Positions 1 to 9,364 are shown, counted from the stretch's first letter. The stretch: 64,000 bases of DNA from Eubacteriales bacterium (GCA_030524545.1 JAUNGM010000009.1:62001-126000), one strand, 5' to 3'. The notes: a model not told the origin generated them from the sequence alone. Translations and numbers: made by a program.

Positions 1-67
1 AGATCCATTCTGCGTAACGCTTTGTATAACCGTATTTTGATTCATATATCACAACTGTCTTCTTCAT
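1..67 (-). CDS. Flavodoxin-family protein, N-terminal fragment
   Basis: Only the first 22 codons lie in the window; the gene runs off the left edge. The start ATG (complement of 65-67) has an AAGGAGG ribosome-binding site a few bases upstream. The peptide begins MKKTVVIYESKYGYTKRYAEW, a first beta strand followed by an S-K-Y-G-Y-T-K phosphate-binding loop, as in flavodoxins and flavodoxin-like protoporphyrinogen oxidases, where this loop holds the FMN phosphate. It is divergent from the TetR-type regulator at 245, which makes that regulator a candidate controller. The subfamily cannot be decided from so short a piece. Confidence 0.7.
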   Translation of the reverse strand, partial: MKKTVVIYESKYGYTKRYAEWI

Positions 68-244
68 GGGAAACCTCCTTGCTTATGATTGGGTGAAGGA
101 CAAGCCTAAGTAACAAATACTTAACTGGCACACTTGTAACATTTCTTTGCTTATCGTATACTTATCATTGAAAAAAATCAAGACTTTGCAGGAAAGTGCT
201 GCAATAACGGTTATTTGTGCCAGAAAATGCGGGAGGAAGCAGGA

Positions 245-817
245 ATGAACGGTCATCAGAAACAGAAAGAACAGTCAAGGCAGATGATGGAAGAGGCGCT
301 GTTTGCGCTGATGAAGGAAAAAAATTATGGGCAGATCACAATTTCCGAGCTTGTAAAAAGGGCGGATGTGTCAAGGCGTACCTTTTACCGGCTGTACGAG
401 AGAAAAGAAGACATTATTTATTTCTATTTTGAGAAATTATGCAGGGATTACAGCAGCAGGTATGAAACCCTGAACAGTTATGATGTAGAAAAGGTTGCGG
501 CGGAATATTTTTTATTCTGGTATCAGCACAGAACGTTCCTGTTGCTTCTGCATAAAAACAATCTGGATGATATGCTGTATTACGGAATCATCCGGGGCTC
601 CATGGAGGTTATGAAAAAGCGGATCGGGGATGAGAAACTCAGGAAAATGCCGGAACTGGAATACTTTGCGGACTATTCCGCAGGTGGTTTTATCAATCTT
701 CTTTATCGTTGGATCCTATTCGGGATGAAGGAAAATCCGGAAGAGTATGCAGCGTCTGTCAGCCATGCAATTTTACAATTTGTCAGGCCTGTACGGAATT
801 CGTATGCGCAGTCCTGA
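245..817 (+). CDS. TetR/AcrR-family transcriptional regulator
   Basis: A 190-residue protein with an N-terminal TetR helix-turn-helix (about residues 10-55; ITISELVKRADVSRRTFYRLYERKEDI) followed by an all-helical ligand/dimer domain resembling the TetR_C domains of DhaS-like regulators. I chose ATG 245 because GGGAGG sits eight bases upstream; an in-frame TTG at 215 has no better signal. Family members repress nearby genes until a ligand binds. The divergent flavodoxin-like gene is the natural first candidate target, which is an inference from position only. It converges on the symporter gene at 889. Confidence 0.88.
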   Translation: MNGHQKQKEQSRQMMEEALFALMKEKNYGQITISELVKRADVSRRTFYRLYERKEDIIYFYFEKLCRDYSSRYETLNSYDVEKVAAEYFLFWYQHRTFLLLLHKNNLDDMLYYGIIRGSMEVMKKRIGDEKLRKMPELEYFADYSAGGFINLLYRWILFGMKENPEEYAASVSHAILQFVRPVRNSYAQS

Positions 818-854
818 AAAACAGGCGCATTGGAAAAACCTTCCAATGCGCCTG
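817..854 (-). terminator. Intrinsic terminator for the symporter gene
   Basis: A perfect 14-bp stem (822-835 with 841-854, 5-base loop) lies between two convergent genes. Read on the minus strand it is followed by five T (complement of 817-821), so it ends the symporter transcript. On the plus strand no T run follows, though the hairpin could still help end the regulator transcript. Confidence 0.8.
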
Positions 855-888
855 TACCTATATAACAAAACCTATTTCACTTCATGAG

Positions 889-2292
889 TCAGATATGAGC
901 AGAAGGATTCTGCTTTCTCTTTGCTTCATAGTCCTTCAGGGATTCAATGGCCTGTGTTGATAAAGGAATCAGTGCGATCATGTTAAAAACAGTCATCAGT
1001 CCGACACCGATATCTCCCAGATCCCACACAAAGGTATAGGCAGCCAGCCCGCCGATAAAGAGCATGATGAGTGCCAGAATCTTATACAAAGTCTGTGACA
1101 GCCAGTTATCCCCGAAAAGATACGCGACATTCGGCCTTGCATAAAACAGGATGCCGATAAAGGTGGAGAAGCTGAACAGCCACAAAATGACGGCAATAAA
1201 AATCACGCCGAATTCTCCGAGATGATACTTCATGGCAGTCTGGAGCAGATCCATACCTGCCAGTCCGGCGGTAAGTTCCGCGGGAGCCAAAAGCATGATC
1301 ATAGCGGAACAACTGCAGATGACGATGGTATCAATGAAGACGCCAAAAGCCTGCAGAAGTCCTTCCTTGGCAGGATGGCTGATATCTGCGGCAGCAGCGG
1401 CACATGGAGCGGAACCGGAGCCTGCCTCATTGGAAAAGAGGCCTCGTTTGGCACCGTTCATCAGAACAGCGCCGAATCCGCCGGCAACTGCCTGACGCAG
1501 TCCGAAGGCTTCTTCAAAAATCCTTTGGAAGACTGAAGGAAGCTGTCCGGCATTTTTTACGATAATAAAGATGGTGAACAGGAAGTAAAGGCTGGCCATG
1601 ATCGGGACGATCACATCCAGGACTTTTACAGTCGCATTTTTGCGCAGCACGATCACCGCAGCAACAAGTACAAGAATGATCGTTGTAAAAAGCGGCGGAA
1701 TATGAAACGCATTGTCAAAAGCAGAGGAAACGGAGTTGCCGATAACCTGGCTGATACCGCACCAGCATATCAGGCCGGAGACGGCAAACAATGCTGCAAT
1801 GACGGAACGGCGGCTTTTACTGTCTTTTTTTATAAAAAGATGATGGATGTAGTAAGCCGGACCGCCCCGGAAACCTCCGTAAAGGGGATCTTTTTCCTTA
1901 TAAAGCTGTGCCAAGGTAGCTTCAGCAAAAGCAGTGGAAGAGCCGAGCAATGCCGTTACCCACATCCAGAATACCGCACCTGCGCCCCCGGCGGAAATGG
2001 CGGCTACAACGCCGACCAGGTTTCCCATACCAACACGGGTTGCCGTGGAAATGATCAAAGCCTGTACACCGGAGATGGAGTTTTTCTCGGAAAGGTTTTT
2101 CTTTTCCGTAGCAATTTTCAGCATTTCAGGAAAGAGCCGGAAGGGAAGAAAGCGGGTGCGTATGGTAAAGTAAATTCCGGCAGGAATCAGGATCAGAACA
2201 AGCAGAGAAAGCCCTACGGAGCTTCCTCCCGGCAGGGGAAGGGTAATGAGATCTCCCCACAACAGGTGATAGAAAAATGTGATGATTTTCAT
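889..2292 (-). CDS. Sodium:alanine symporter (AGCS family)
   Basis: A 467-residue polytopic membrane protein of the alanine or glycine:cation symporter family (AgcS/DagA/AlsT-like). Visible family signatures are the early GTRxxMGNLVGV-type stretch (here TATRVGMGNLVGVVAAI), GGFRGGPAYYI, and the conserved FSNEAGSGSAP segment late in the protein. It should import small neutral amino acids with Na+. ATG 2292 is chosen because GGGGAGA lies just upstream; an in-frame TTG at 2307 is less likely. It is divergent from the LysR-type regulator at 2449, the usual arrangement for a regulator controlling its neighbour. A strong hairpin follows the gene. Confidence 0.92.
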   Translation of the reverse strand: MKIITFFYHLLWGDLITLPLPGGSSVGLSLLVLILIPAGIYFTIRTRFLPFRLFPEMLKIATEKKNLSEKNSISGVQALIISTATRVGMGNLVGVVAAISAGGAGAVFWMWVTALLGSSTAFAEATLAQLYKEKDPLYGGFRGGPAYYIHHLFIKKDSKSRRSVIAALFAVSGLICWCGISQVIGNSVSSAFDNAFHIPPLFTTIILVLVAAVIVLRKNATVKVLDVIVPIMASLYFLFTIFIIVKNAGQLPSVFQRIFEEAFGLRQAVAGGFGAVLMNGAKRGLFSNEAGSGSAPCAAAAADISHPAKEGLLQAFGVFIDTIVICSCSAMIMLLAPAELTAGLAGMDLLQTAMKYHLGEFGVIFIAVILWLFSFSTFIGILFYARPNVAYLFGDNWLSQTLYKILALIMLFIGGLAAYTFVWDLGDIGVGLMTVFNMIALIPLSTQAIESLKDYEAKRKQNPSAHI

Positions 2293-2448
2293 GATAATTC
2301 TCCCCAATACTGTATGTTTATTCCAATTGTTAAACTCAATATGTTTTATTTGTCTTTTTCTGCCTTTTAGTATATAGTAGAAAATAGCATCTGTAAAATT
2401 GATAATTATAATACTAAGAATCGAATATATCGATATAAGGAAACCAGG
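2293..2448. promoter_or_regulatory. Divergent control region, symporter / LysR
   Basis: AT-rich 156-base spacer between divergent genes. It holds a TATAAT at 2407-2412 facing the LysR gene and a perfect 12-bp palindrome (2426-2437) centred on TCGA just upstream of the LysR start. LysR proteins usually bind such dyads and repress themselves; the assignment is inferred from position. I found no convincing -35 box for either direction. Confidence 0.4.
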
Positions 2449-3336
2449 ATGGACATTAAAAATTTACTGACATTCATTCATGTGGCGGAATTAAACAGCT
2501 TTACGAAGGCGGCTGAGAAACTGGGATATTCCCAGTCAACCGTATCCTTTCAGATCAAACAACTGGAAACGGAGCTGAATTCCCAGCTTTTTGAACGGAT
2601 CAACCATACGATCGCTCTGACGGAGAAGGGGCGGGAGGTACTGAACTATGCGCATCAGATCAATAAGCTGACACAGGAATTAGAAGAAAACATGCAGAAG
2701 GAAGGAACCGTCAGGGGCCATGTAAGACTGGCTATGGCAGATTCCCTTTGTGATTCCCTGCTCAGTGAGAACTTTCTCACATTTCGGGAAAAGTATCCCG
2801 GCATCACGCTGAAGATGATCGCCGCAGGCACGGAAGAGATGTTCCGGCTGCTCAACCACAATGAGGCAGATGCGATCCTGACACTGGATAATCACATTTA
2901 TAATACGGAATATGTGATCGTCCGGGAGGAAAAAGTGGGGGTGCATTTTGTGACGAATGCGGATTGCCCGCTGGCCGGGTTAAGTACCATTTCTATTTCA
3001 GAACTGATACAAATCCCTTTTGTCCTTACGGAGAAGGGAATGAGCTATCGCAGGCTGATGGATGAAAAACTGGCAGAAATGTCGTTGGAGATTCAGCCTG
3101 TTCTGGAGGTGGGCAGTACGGATCGGATCTGTTCTCTTGTAGAGCAGGGCGTAGGTGTTTCGTTCTTACCTGACTATGTCACTACCCAAAAGGTTCGGGA
3201 GGGAAAACTGGTTTATCTGAAGGTGGAAAATTTTGAGATTAATGTCTGGAAGCAGCTTCTCTACCACCGGGATAAATGGGTTTCCCCTCAGATGGAATCG
3301 GTACTGCAGTATTGTGTGGACAGAGAGTTTCAGTAA
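2449..3336 (+). CDS. LysR-family transcriptional regulator
   Basis: A 295-residue LysR-type protein. Residues 1-60 form the winged helix-turn-helix (FTKAAEKLGYSQSTVSFQIKQLE), followed by a linker helix and the two-lobed periplasmic-binding-like effector domain to the C terminus. Length is typical. It is transcribed away from the alanine-type symporter at 889-2292, so amino-acid-responsive control of that transporter is the simplest reading. ATG 2449 follows an AAGG/AGG purine stretch. The effector is not predictable from sequence. Confidence 0.9.
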   Translation: MDIKNLLTFIHVAELNSFTKAAEKLGYSQSTVSFQIKQLETELNSQLFERINHTIALTEKGREVLNYAHQINKLTQELEENMQKEGTVRGHVRLAMADSLCDSLLSENFLTFREKYPGITLKMIAAGTEEMFRLLNHNEADAILTLDNHIYNTEYVIVREEKVGVHFVTNADCPLAGLSTISISELIQIPFVLTEKGMSYRRLMDEKLAEMSLEIQPVLEVGSTDRICSLVEQGVGVSFLPDYVTTQKVREGKLVYLKVENFEINVWKQLLYHRDKWVSPQMESVLQYCVDREFQ

Positions 3337-3400
3337 TTGATTTGTTTTTGCTGCAGGAGTCAATAAGGGTAAAAAATAGTTTGATAGAAGAGGTGATTAA

Positions 3401-3742
3401 GTGAAGGATACATTTGAGATGACAACCAGGCAGTCAGTTCTGGATTATGGAATGACGTTTCCGGATGTCTATATAGATAAGCCATTCCATGACGATAACT
3501 GGGTATTGCTGCGTCTGAAGAAAGGCAAAAAAGCTTTCGCATGGACCTATGAAAGGAATGGGCAAATGTGTGTGAATGTCAAAGTGAACCCGGAATGGAG
3601 AGATTTTTGGAGAAACACTTACAAAGCGGTAACTCCGGGATGGCATCAGAATAAGGAACACTGGAATACGATCATTCTGAATGGAACAATTCCCGACAGG
3701 GAGATTAAGCGAATGATCGCAGAGAGTTTTGATCTTATGTAG
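3401..3742 (+). CDS. MmcQ/YjbR-family protein
   Basis: A 113-residue small protein with the MmcQ/YjbR double-wing fold signature: a C-terminal section with TPGWHQNKEHWNTIILNG followed by an amphipathic helix (EIKRMIAESFDLM). The family is often called DNA-binding from structure, but its biochemical role is not established. The start is a GTG at 3401 preceded by an AGAGG box about six bases away. It is a lone gene between two LysR regulators, and the 170 bases after it hold no convincing gene. A second YjbR-type domain occurs in the window, in the fusion protein at 11376. Confidence 0.75.
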   Translation: MKDTFEMTTRQSVLDYGMTFPDVYIDKPFHDDNWVLLRLKKGKKAFAWTYERNGQMCVNVKVNPEWRDFWRNTYKAVTPGWHQNKEHWNTIILNGTIPDREIKRMIAESFDLM

Positions 3743-3912
3743 TCCGGCAGATGCGGCGTGGAAATGATAGATGGCATAAAAGGCAAGTCAGCCTGCTGTG
3801 AAAGAAAAATAGAAAAATCCGCGAACTCTATTGCGATCAGAGATATATAGGATACAGCGATACGGGGACAGGTACAGTGACCTGGAATGCGCAACATCCT
3901 GAGGCGGGAGTT

Positions 3913-4815
3913 TTATTTGATGCCGTTATGGATTCGGGAAGAACCATTTTCCATCATTTCCCAGAATAACCGTGCTACCTGGGGCAGCTGTTCTTTGTTC
4001 CTGCATAGGAGGGCGATTTCTGTGGTGAGGGCTATATCATCCAGTTCCATGACGGTTAAAGCCGGTTCTTTCATCTGATAGATAGCGGAAGCAGGCAGGA
4101 TACCGATACCGAGTCCTCTTTTAGCAAGGGAGAGGGTGGTCTGGGCATCATCATTGCAGCAGCGGATCTGCGGGGTACACCCTGCGGCTTCGAAACGGGA
4201 AAGGAGAATCCGCTCCCATCTGCGGTACAGGATCAGCGGCTGGCCGCTGAGTGCGGAGAGCGGGATGCAGGTGGTGCCATCGGAAATTCCTTTAAAATAA
4301 GCAGATCGTCCCACAGCCATCATAGGCTCTTTGCCAAGGGTCAGGCTTTCTGCTTCCGGAGCAGAAAAAGGTGTGCGCACGATCGCCAGGTCGATCTGAT
4401 CCATGCGGAGCTGTTCCAGAAGCTGATACGTATTTGCACTGTATAATTCATGCCGGATTTGAGGATGTATTTCGGCAAATCCGGATATCCATTCCATAAA
4501 TAAAGTGCTGTGCACGGAAGAGATTACTCCGATGCGCAGGGTACCTGCATTTCCGGTGCCGAACTGTTCCATTTCTGCGGCAGTCGCATTACACATCCCA
4601 AGAATCGTGCAGGCCCGCTGGTAAAAGGTGTGTCCCGCCTCGGTCAGATGCAGGCGGCGTCCTTCATGTTTAAAAAGGACACAGCCCAGCTCTTCCTCCA
4701 GATTGTGAAGCTGTGCGGTCAGCGGTGGCTGGGTCATATTCAGCCTTCTGGCTGCTCCGATGACGGTACCTTCTTCCACCACAGCCGTAAAATAACGTAA
4801 CTGACGTATCTCCAT
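3913..4815 (-). CDS. LysR-family transcriptional regulator
   Basis: A 300-residue LysR-type regulator starting MEIRQLRYFTAVVEEGTV, with the helix-turn-helix at about residues 16-45 (GAARRLNMTQPPLTAQLHNLE) and a C-terminal substrate-binding domain. ATG 4815 is preferred over the in-frame ATG at 4833 because GGGGAAAG lies between them at the right distance. The N terminus resembles the CatR/BenM/AlsR branch of the family. It is divergent from the ABC exporter pair beginning at 4997 and separated by an AT-rich spacer carrying an inverted repeat, so it probably controls that pair. Confidence 0.9.
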   Translation of the reverse strand: MEIRQLRYFTAVVEEGTVIGAARRLNMTQPPLTAQLHNLEEELGCVLFKHEGRRLHLTEAGHTFYQRACTILGMCNATAAEMEQFGTGNAGTLRIGVISSVHSTLFMEWISGFAEIHPQIRHELYSANTYQLLEQLRMDQIDLAIVRTPFSAPEAESLTLGKEPMMAVGRSAYFKGISDGTTCIPLSALSGQPLILYRRWERILLSRFEAAGCTPQIRCCNDDAQTTLSLAKRGLGIGILPASAIYQMKEPALTVMELDDIALTTEIALLCRNKEQLPQVARLFWEMMENGSSRIHNGIK

Positions 4816-4930
4816 AGAAAATCTTTCCCCCATCTATAAAATCTATATGAAATCCATATAATTATATCATAAAATAAATATTATTCATATAAAAATACAT
4901 GTGTTATTCTTATAGAAGTGGTGTGAAATA

Positions 4931-4956
4931 GTTACTGGTCACAGAGGGGCAGTAAC
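4931..4956. promoter_or_regulatory. Inverted repeat, possible LysR operator
   Basis: GTTACTG (4931-4937) and CAGTAAC (4950-4956) form a perfect 7-bp inverted repeat with 12 bases between them, in the spacer between the LysR gene and the exporter genes. Spacing and location fit a regulator-binding dyad. A leader hairpin is the alternative. Confidence 0.4.
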
Positions 4957-4996
4957 GTGGAATACACAAAAAGGAATGTAAAGGAGAAAACAGCAA

Positions 4997-6736
4997 ATGA
5001 AGTATTTGTTGGAGAATTTGAAGCAGTATAAGAAGGAGAGCATTCTGGCGCCGCTGTTTAAGATGCTGGAAGCATTCTTCGATCTGTTTGTGCCGATCGT
5101 TGTTGCGGATATCATCAATATCGGCATCGGCAATCAGGACAGGCAGTACATCATGCAGAGATGCGGGATCCTGGTGCTTTTGGCTCTGATCGGAATCACC
5201 TGCAGCTTTACTGCGCAGTTTTTTGCGGCCAGGGCTTCCGTGGGATGTGCCGCAGGACTTCGGCACATGCTATTTTCCCATATCCAGACATTGGGATATT
5301 CGGAAATCGATACCATGGGAACGAGTACGCTGATCACCCGTATGACCAGTGATATCAACCAGGTGCAGAACGGTGTAAACATGTTTCTGCGTCTGTTTCT
5401 TCGAAGCCCGTTTATTGTATTGGGCGCAATGATCATGGCTTTTACCATCAATGCAAAAATTGCGCTGGTATTTCTCATTGCGATTCCCGTGCTGTCCGTT
5501 ATCATTTTTGGGATCATGCGGATCACTTCTCCATTGTATAAGATGGTGCAGGGAAGGCTGGACTGCGTCCTTGGAATCACCAGGGAAAACCTGACCGGTG
5601 TAAGGGTTGTGCGTGCCTTTGGCAAAGAACGTGCAGAGGTTGAACGGTTTGAGGCTGCCAATGGGAGGCTGAATGATATGCAGCTTCATGTAGGACATAT
5701 TTCCGGCCTTATGAATCCGCTGACATATGTGGTAGTAAACCTGGGAATCATTGCGATCCTGAACATGGGAGCCTCCCATATCCATAACGGGATCCTTTTA
5801 AGCGGTGATGTGATCGCCCTGGTAAATTATATGAGCCAGATCCTTGTAGAGCTGGTAAAACTGGCGAATACGGTCGTGCTGCTAAGCAAGGCACTGGCCA
5901 GCCTGAACCGTGTAAAAGGCGTCCTGGAAACGGAACCGTCCATGAAGTTTATCCGGAAGGAGGGTATCTCTTCTGCCGGAGAAGGAAATGCCGGGGAAGC
6001 GGTTGCCTTTGAGCATGTAAGTCTGACTTATGCAGGCGCAGGTGAGGAGAGCCTGACAGATATTTCCTTCTGTGCCCAAAGGGGTCAGACCATCGGAGTG
6101 ATCGGAGGTACCGGAAGCGGCAAATCCAGCCTGGTAAGCCTGATACCGCGTTTCTATGACGCTACCAAAGGGCAGGTACGCATTATGGGAAAGCCTATCC
6201 GGGAATGGGACAGGGAAGAGCTTCGCACAACCGTTGGCGTAGTCATGCAGAAGGCACAGCTTTTTGCCGGAACGATCCGTTCCAATCTCCTGTGGGGAAA
6301 TCAGGATGCGGATGATGAACAGCTCTGGAAAGCACTGGAGCTTGCCCAGGCAGCAGAATTTGTCCGCAGCAAGCCGCTGGGGCTGGATGAGCCTGTGGAG
6401 CAGGGCGGCAGGAACTTTTCCGGCGGACAGAAGCAGCGTCTGACCATTGCAAGGGCATTGGTAAGACAGCCAAAGATCCTGATTCTGGACGACAGTGCAA
6501 GCGCGCTGGACTTTGCAACCGACGCAGCCCTTCGTAAAGCGCTTGGCACTCTTCCGGAGGATATTACCGTATTTATTGTTTCCCAGCGTGCATCCAGCTT
6601 AAAACATGCAGATCAGATCCTGGTGCTGGATGATGGAGAAACCGCAGATAAGGGAACCCATGAGGAACTTCTGAAACGCTGTGATGTCTACCGCGAAATT
6701 TATGAAAGCCAGTTTAAGAAAGGGGAGGCGTACTGA
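4997..6736 (+). CDS. ABC exporter half-transporter, degenerate ATPase site
   Basis: A 579-residue half-transporter: an N-terminal type IV (MsbA-like) membrane domain (about 1-310) and a C-terminal ATPase. Walker A is at 370-378 (GGTGSGKSS) and the signature is FSGGQKQR. The residue that should be the catalytic Glu after Walker B is Asp (ILILDDS, D499), and the switch histidine is Gln (VSQR). These are the classic changes of the degenerate subunit in heterodimeric exporters such as BmrCD or TM287/288. Its stop overlaps the next gene's ATG, so the two are translationally coupled partners. Likely substrates are drugs or other amphiphiles; the substrate is unknown. The divergent LysR gene is the probable regulator. 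Confidence 0.92.
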   Translation: MKYLLENLKQYKKESILAPLFKMLEAFFDLFVPIVVADIINIGIGNQDRQYIMQRCGILVLLALIGITCSFTAQFFAARASVGCAAGLRHMLFSHIQTLGYSEIDTMGTSTLITRMTSDINQVQNGVNMFLRLFLRSPFIVLGAMIMAFTINAKIALVFLIAIPVLSVIIFGIMRITSPLYKMVQGRLDCVLGITRENLTGVRVVRAFGKERAEVERFEAANGRLNDMQLHVGHISGLMNPLTYVVVNLGIIAILNMGASHIHNGILLSGDVIALVNYMSQILVELVKLANTVVLLSKALASLNRVKGVLETEPSMKFIRKEGISSAGEGNAGEAVAFEHVSLTYAGAGEESLTDISFCAQRGQTIGVIGGTGSGKSSLVSLIPRFYDATKGQVRIMGKPIREWDREELRTTVGVVMQKAQLFAGTIRSNLLWGNQDADDEQLWKALELAQAAEFVRSKPLGLDEPVEQGGRNFSGGQKQRLTIARALVRQPKILILDDSASALDFATDAALRKALGTLPEDITVFIVSQRASSLKHADQILVLDDGETADKGTHEELLKRCDVYREIYESQFKKGEAY

Positions 6737-8502
6737 TGGCTGCAAAAAAAATATCCAAAGAGAAACGTAAAGAAAATCAGCAGGTTATGAAGCGGATCCT
6801 CCGCTTTATCAAACCTTATTCTCTGTTTTTGATCATCAGCTTTGTATGTGCTGCAGTCAGTGTGGCTGCGCAACTCCTTGTTCCGATCCTGTGCGGAGAT
6901 GCCATTGATTATATGATCGGAGAAGGCCGGGTGGATTTCGGCAGTGTGAAGACCATGGTGACCGCCATTGCCGCAGCTACGGCGATTACAGCATTTGCCC
7001 AGTGGATCCTGGCCGTGTGCAACAATAAGATCACCTTCTGCGTGTCCAGGGATCTTCGGAATGCTTCTATTAATAAGATTCAGAAGCTGCCCCTTTCCTA
7101 TCTGGATGCCCATCCTTCAGGAGATCTGGTAAGCCGTGTCATTGCGGATGTCGATACCTTTGCAGACGGTCTTCTGATGGGCTTTACGCAGTTGTTTACC
7201 GGTGTGCTGACTATTGTTGGAACCCTGGGTTTTATGGTATCCGTAAACCCATTGATTACACTGGTGGTTGTGTGCCTGACTCCATTAAGTCTCTTTGTGG
7301 CAAATTTCATTGCAAAGCATACCTACCAGCATTTCCAAAGCCAGACGGCAGTGAGGGGCGAGCAGACCGCCTATATTAATGAAATGATTGAAGGCATGAA
7401 GGTGGTGCAGGCTTTTGGATATGAAAGAAGAAGCCTGGAAAAATTTGATGAGGTAAACGGACGTCTTCAGGAGACGAGCTTAAAGGCGGTATTTTATTCA
7501 AGCCTTACCAATCCTTGTACCCGTTTTGTGAACAATCTGGTTTATGCGGCCGTGGGACTTGCAGGTGCCCTGTATGCGGTTGTGGGCGGCATTACGGTAG
7601 GACAGCTCAGTATTTTCTTAAGCTATGCAAACCAGTATTCCAAGCCATTTAATGAAATTTCCAGCGTGGTGACGGAGCTTCAGAATGCCATTGCCTGTGC
7701 AGACCGGGTATTTCAGCTTCTGGACGAGGAAGACCAGGTACAGGAAAAGGATACCGTCCTTGTAAGTGACGGACATGTCAGCCTGGAGCATGTATCTTTC
7801 CGTTATGTGCCGGACAGGCCGCTGATCGAAAACTTTACCCTGGATGTAAAACCGGGTCAGAGGATCGCCATTGTCGGACCTACCGGCTGCGGCAAGACGA
7901 CTTTGATCAACCTGCTGATGCGTTTTTATGATGTGAACGGCGGAAGCATTCAGGTATCCGGGCAGGATATCCGGAATGTATCCAGGAAATCCCTGCGCCA
8001 GAATTACGGGATGGTGCTGCAGGAGACCTGGCTGAAGGCGGGTACCATCCGGGAAAATATTGCCTATGGAAAGCCGGATGCCACAGAAGAAGAGGTCATT
8101 GCAGCGGCAAAGGCCGCCCATGCCCACAGCTTTATCAAACGTCTGCCGGACGGATACAATACTATGATCTCGGAAGACGGCGGGAATATCAGCCAGGGAC
8201 AGAAGCAGCTTCTGTGTATTGCCCGTGTAATGCTCTGCCTGCCGCCTATGCTGATCCTGGATGAGGCCACCAGCAGTATTGATACCCGTACGGAAATCCG
8301 TATCCAGGCAGCCTTTGCGCGGATGATGGAGGGCAGGACAAGTTTCATCGTGGCCCACAGGCTTTCTACGATCCGTGAGGCAGATGTGATCCTGGTTATG
8401 AAGGACGGCCATATTATCGAACAGGGCGACCATGATTCGCTGATGGCACAGAAAGGGTTCTATGCGCATCTATATAACAGCCAGTTTGAGGAAACCGCTT
8501 AA
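6736..8502 (+). CDS. ABC exporter half-transporter, catalytic partner
   Basis: A 588-residue MsbA-like half-transporter that overlaps the upstream gene by one base. Membrane domain is about residues 25-335; the ATPase has Walker A GPTGCGKTT, Walker B LILDEATS with the catalytic Glu (E510), and the switch histidine (IVAHRLS). Its signature reads SQGQ (486-489) in place of SGGQ. In the ATP sandwich this altered signature faces the Asp-containing Walker B of the partner, giving one weak and one active site. This complementary pattern supports an obligate heterodimer. A hairpin terminator follows at 8557. Confidence 0.92.
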   Translation: MAAKKISKEKRKENQQVMKRILRFIKPYSLFLIISFVCAAVSVAAQLLVPILCGDAIDYMIGEGRVDFGSVKTMVTAIAAATAITAFAQWILAVCNNKITFCVSRDLRNASINKIQKLPLSYLDAHPSGDLVSRVIADVDTFADGLLMGFTQLFTGVLTIVGTLGFMVSVNPLITLVVVCLTPLSLFVANFIAKHTYQHFQSQTAVRGEQTAYINEMIEGMKVVQAFGYERRSLEKFDEVNGRLQETSLKAVFYSSLTNPCTRFVNNLVYAAVGLAGALYAVVGGITVGQLSIFLSYANQYSKPFNEISSVVTELQNAIACADRVFQLLDEEDQVQEKDTVLVSDGHVSLEHVSFRYVPDRPLIENFTLDVKPGQRIAIVGPTGCGKTTLINLLMRFYDVNGGSIQVSGQDIRNVSRKSLRQNYGMVLQETWLKAGTIRENIAYGKPDATEEEVIAAAKAAHAHSFIKRLPDGYNTMISEDGGNISQGQKQLLCIARVMLCLPPMLILDEATSSIDTRTEIRIQAAFARMMEGRTSFIVAHRLSTIREADVILVMKDGHIIEQGDHDSLMAQKGFYAHLYNSQFEETA

Positions 8503-8556
8503 AAGGCAGTCTGCCAAATTAGTCAAAAGAACCGTAAAAGAGAAAATTTCCGTCAG

Positions 8557-8613
8557 AGTGCCGGGAGCAGGGAGAATGATCTGCTTCCGGCACTTTGTGT
8601 ACCTGTCTTTTTT
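8557..8613 (+). terminator. Intrinsic terminator after the exporter pair
   Basis: A 14-bp stem with one G-T pair (8557-8570 with 8581-8594) is followed after about ten bases by a T-rich run (8607-8613). It separates the exporter operon from the HAD gene. Confidence 0.7.
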
Positions 8614-8689
8614 CTGCTCATTACAGTAGCAGGATGCCGGGAAACTGTGCTATACTATTAGAAAAAATTAAAAAGAAGAGAGGGCAGAA

Positions 8690-9364
8690 ATGGAAGCAGT
8701 GATTTTTGATATGGACGGAGTGATCTTTGATTCCGAGACACTTGTGATGGAAACATGGGAGGAAGTGGCGCGGAGACACCAGATCGCACATATAGAAAAA
8801 GCCTGCAGGAAATGTCTGGGAACGAATGCGGCAGCCAGCAAAGAAATTTTTCTGAAGCATTACGGACAGGATTTTCCTTATGATGATTATAAAAAAGAAA
8901 TGTCTGCACTGTTTCATGAGTGTGCGGCAGGCGGACAGCTTCGGCAGAAACCCGGAATCAAAGAGCTGCTGGCCTTTCTGAAGGAACATCAGATAAAAAC
9001 GGCAGTTGCCTCTTCCACCAGAAGAGAAGTGGTATGCAGAGAACTGGAAGAGGGCGGGCTTCTGCAATGGTTTGACGGAATCATATGCGGAGATATGGTA
9101 ACAAAAAGCAAGCCGGAGCCGGAGATTTATGTAAAGGCATGTGAAGTGCTGAGGGTTTTGCCGGAAAGATCCTATGCGATTGAGGATTCCTACAATGGGA
9201 TACGTGCCGCATACAGGGCCGGAGTAAAACCGATCATGGTGCCGGATCTGGCAGAGCCTACGGAAGAAATGGAACATCTGGCAGTTGGTATCTTTCCTTC
9301 TCTGATTTATGTAAAAGAGTTTCTGGAAAAAGAGATACATGCAGCAAATAACGATGAAAGCTGA
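8690..9364 (+). CDS. HAD-family phosphatase, beta-phosphoglucomutase-like
   Basis: A 224-residue haloacid dehalogenase-type hydrolase. Motif I is FDMDGVIFDSE (nucleophile Asp at residue 7, acid/base Asp at residue 9), motif II is VASSTR, motif III Lys lies in KSKPEPEIY, and motif IV is IEDSYNG. The helical cap inserted after motif I matches the beta-phosphoglucomutase/GPH subfamily, which acts on small sugar phosphates; the exact substrate cannot be read from sequence. ATG 8690 follows GAGAGGG. An extended -10 like sequence (TGCTATACT, ending 8656) lies upstream. The gene probably forms an operon with dinB, 30 bases on. Confidence 0.85.
   Translation: MEAVIFDMDGVIFDSETLVMETWEEVARRHQIAHIEKACRKCLGTNAAASKEIFLKHYGQDFPYDDYKKEMSALFHECAAGGQLRQKPGIKELLAFLKEHQIKTAVASSTRREVVCRELEEGGLLQWFDGIICGDMVTKSKPEPEIYVKACEVLRVLPERSYAIEDSYNGIRAAYRAGVKPIMVPDLAEPTEEMEHLAVGIFPSLIYVKEFLEKEIHAANNDES

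Noticed and set aside
3743-3912. Possible gene remnant between the YjbR-like gene and the LysR gene
   Set aside because: The plus strand can be read as YSDTGTGTVTWNAQHPEAG, but there is no start, no ribosome-binding site and no recognisable family. Treated as plain intergenic sequence.
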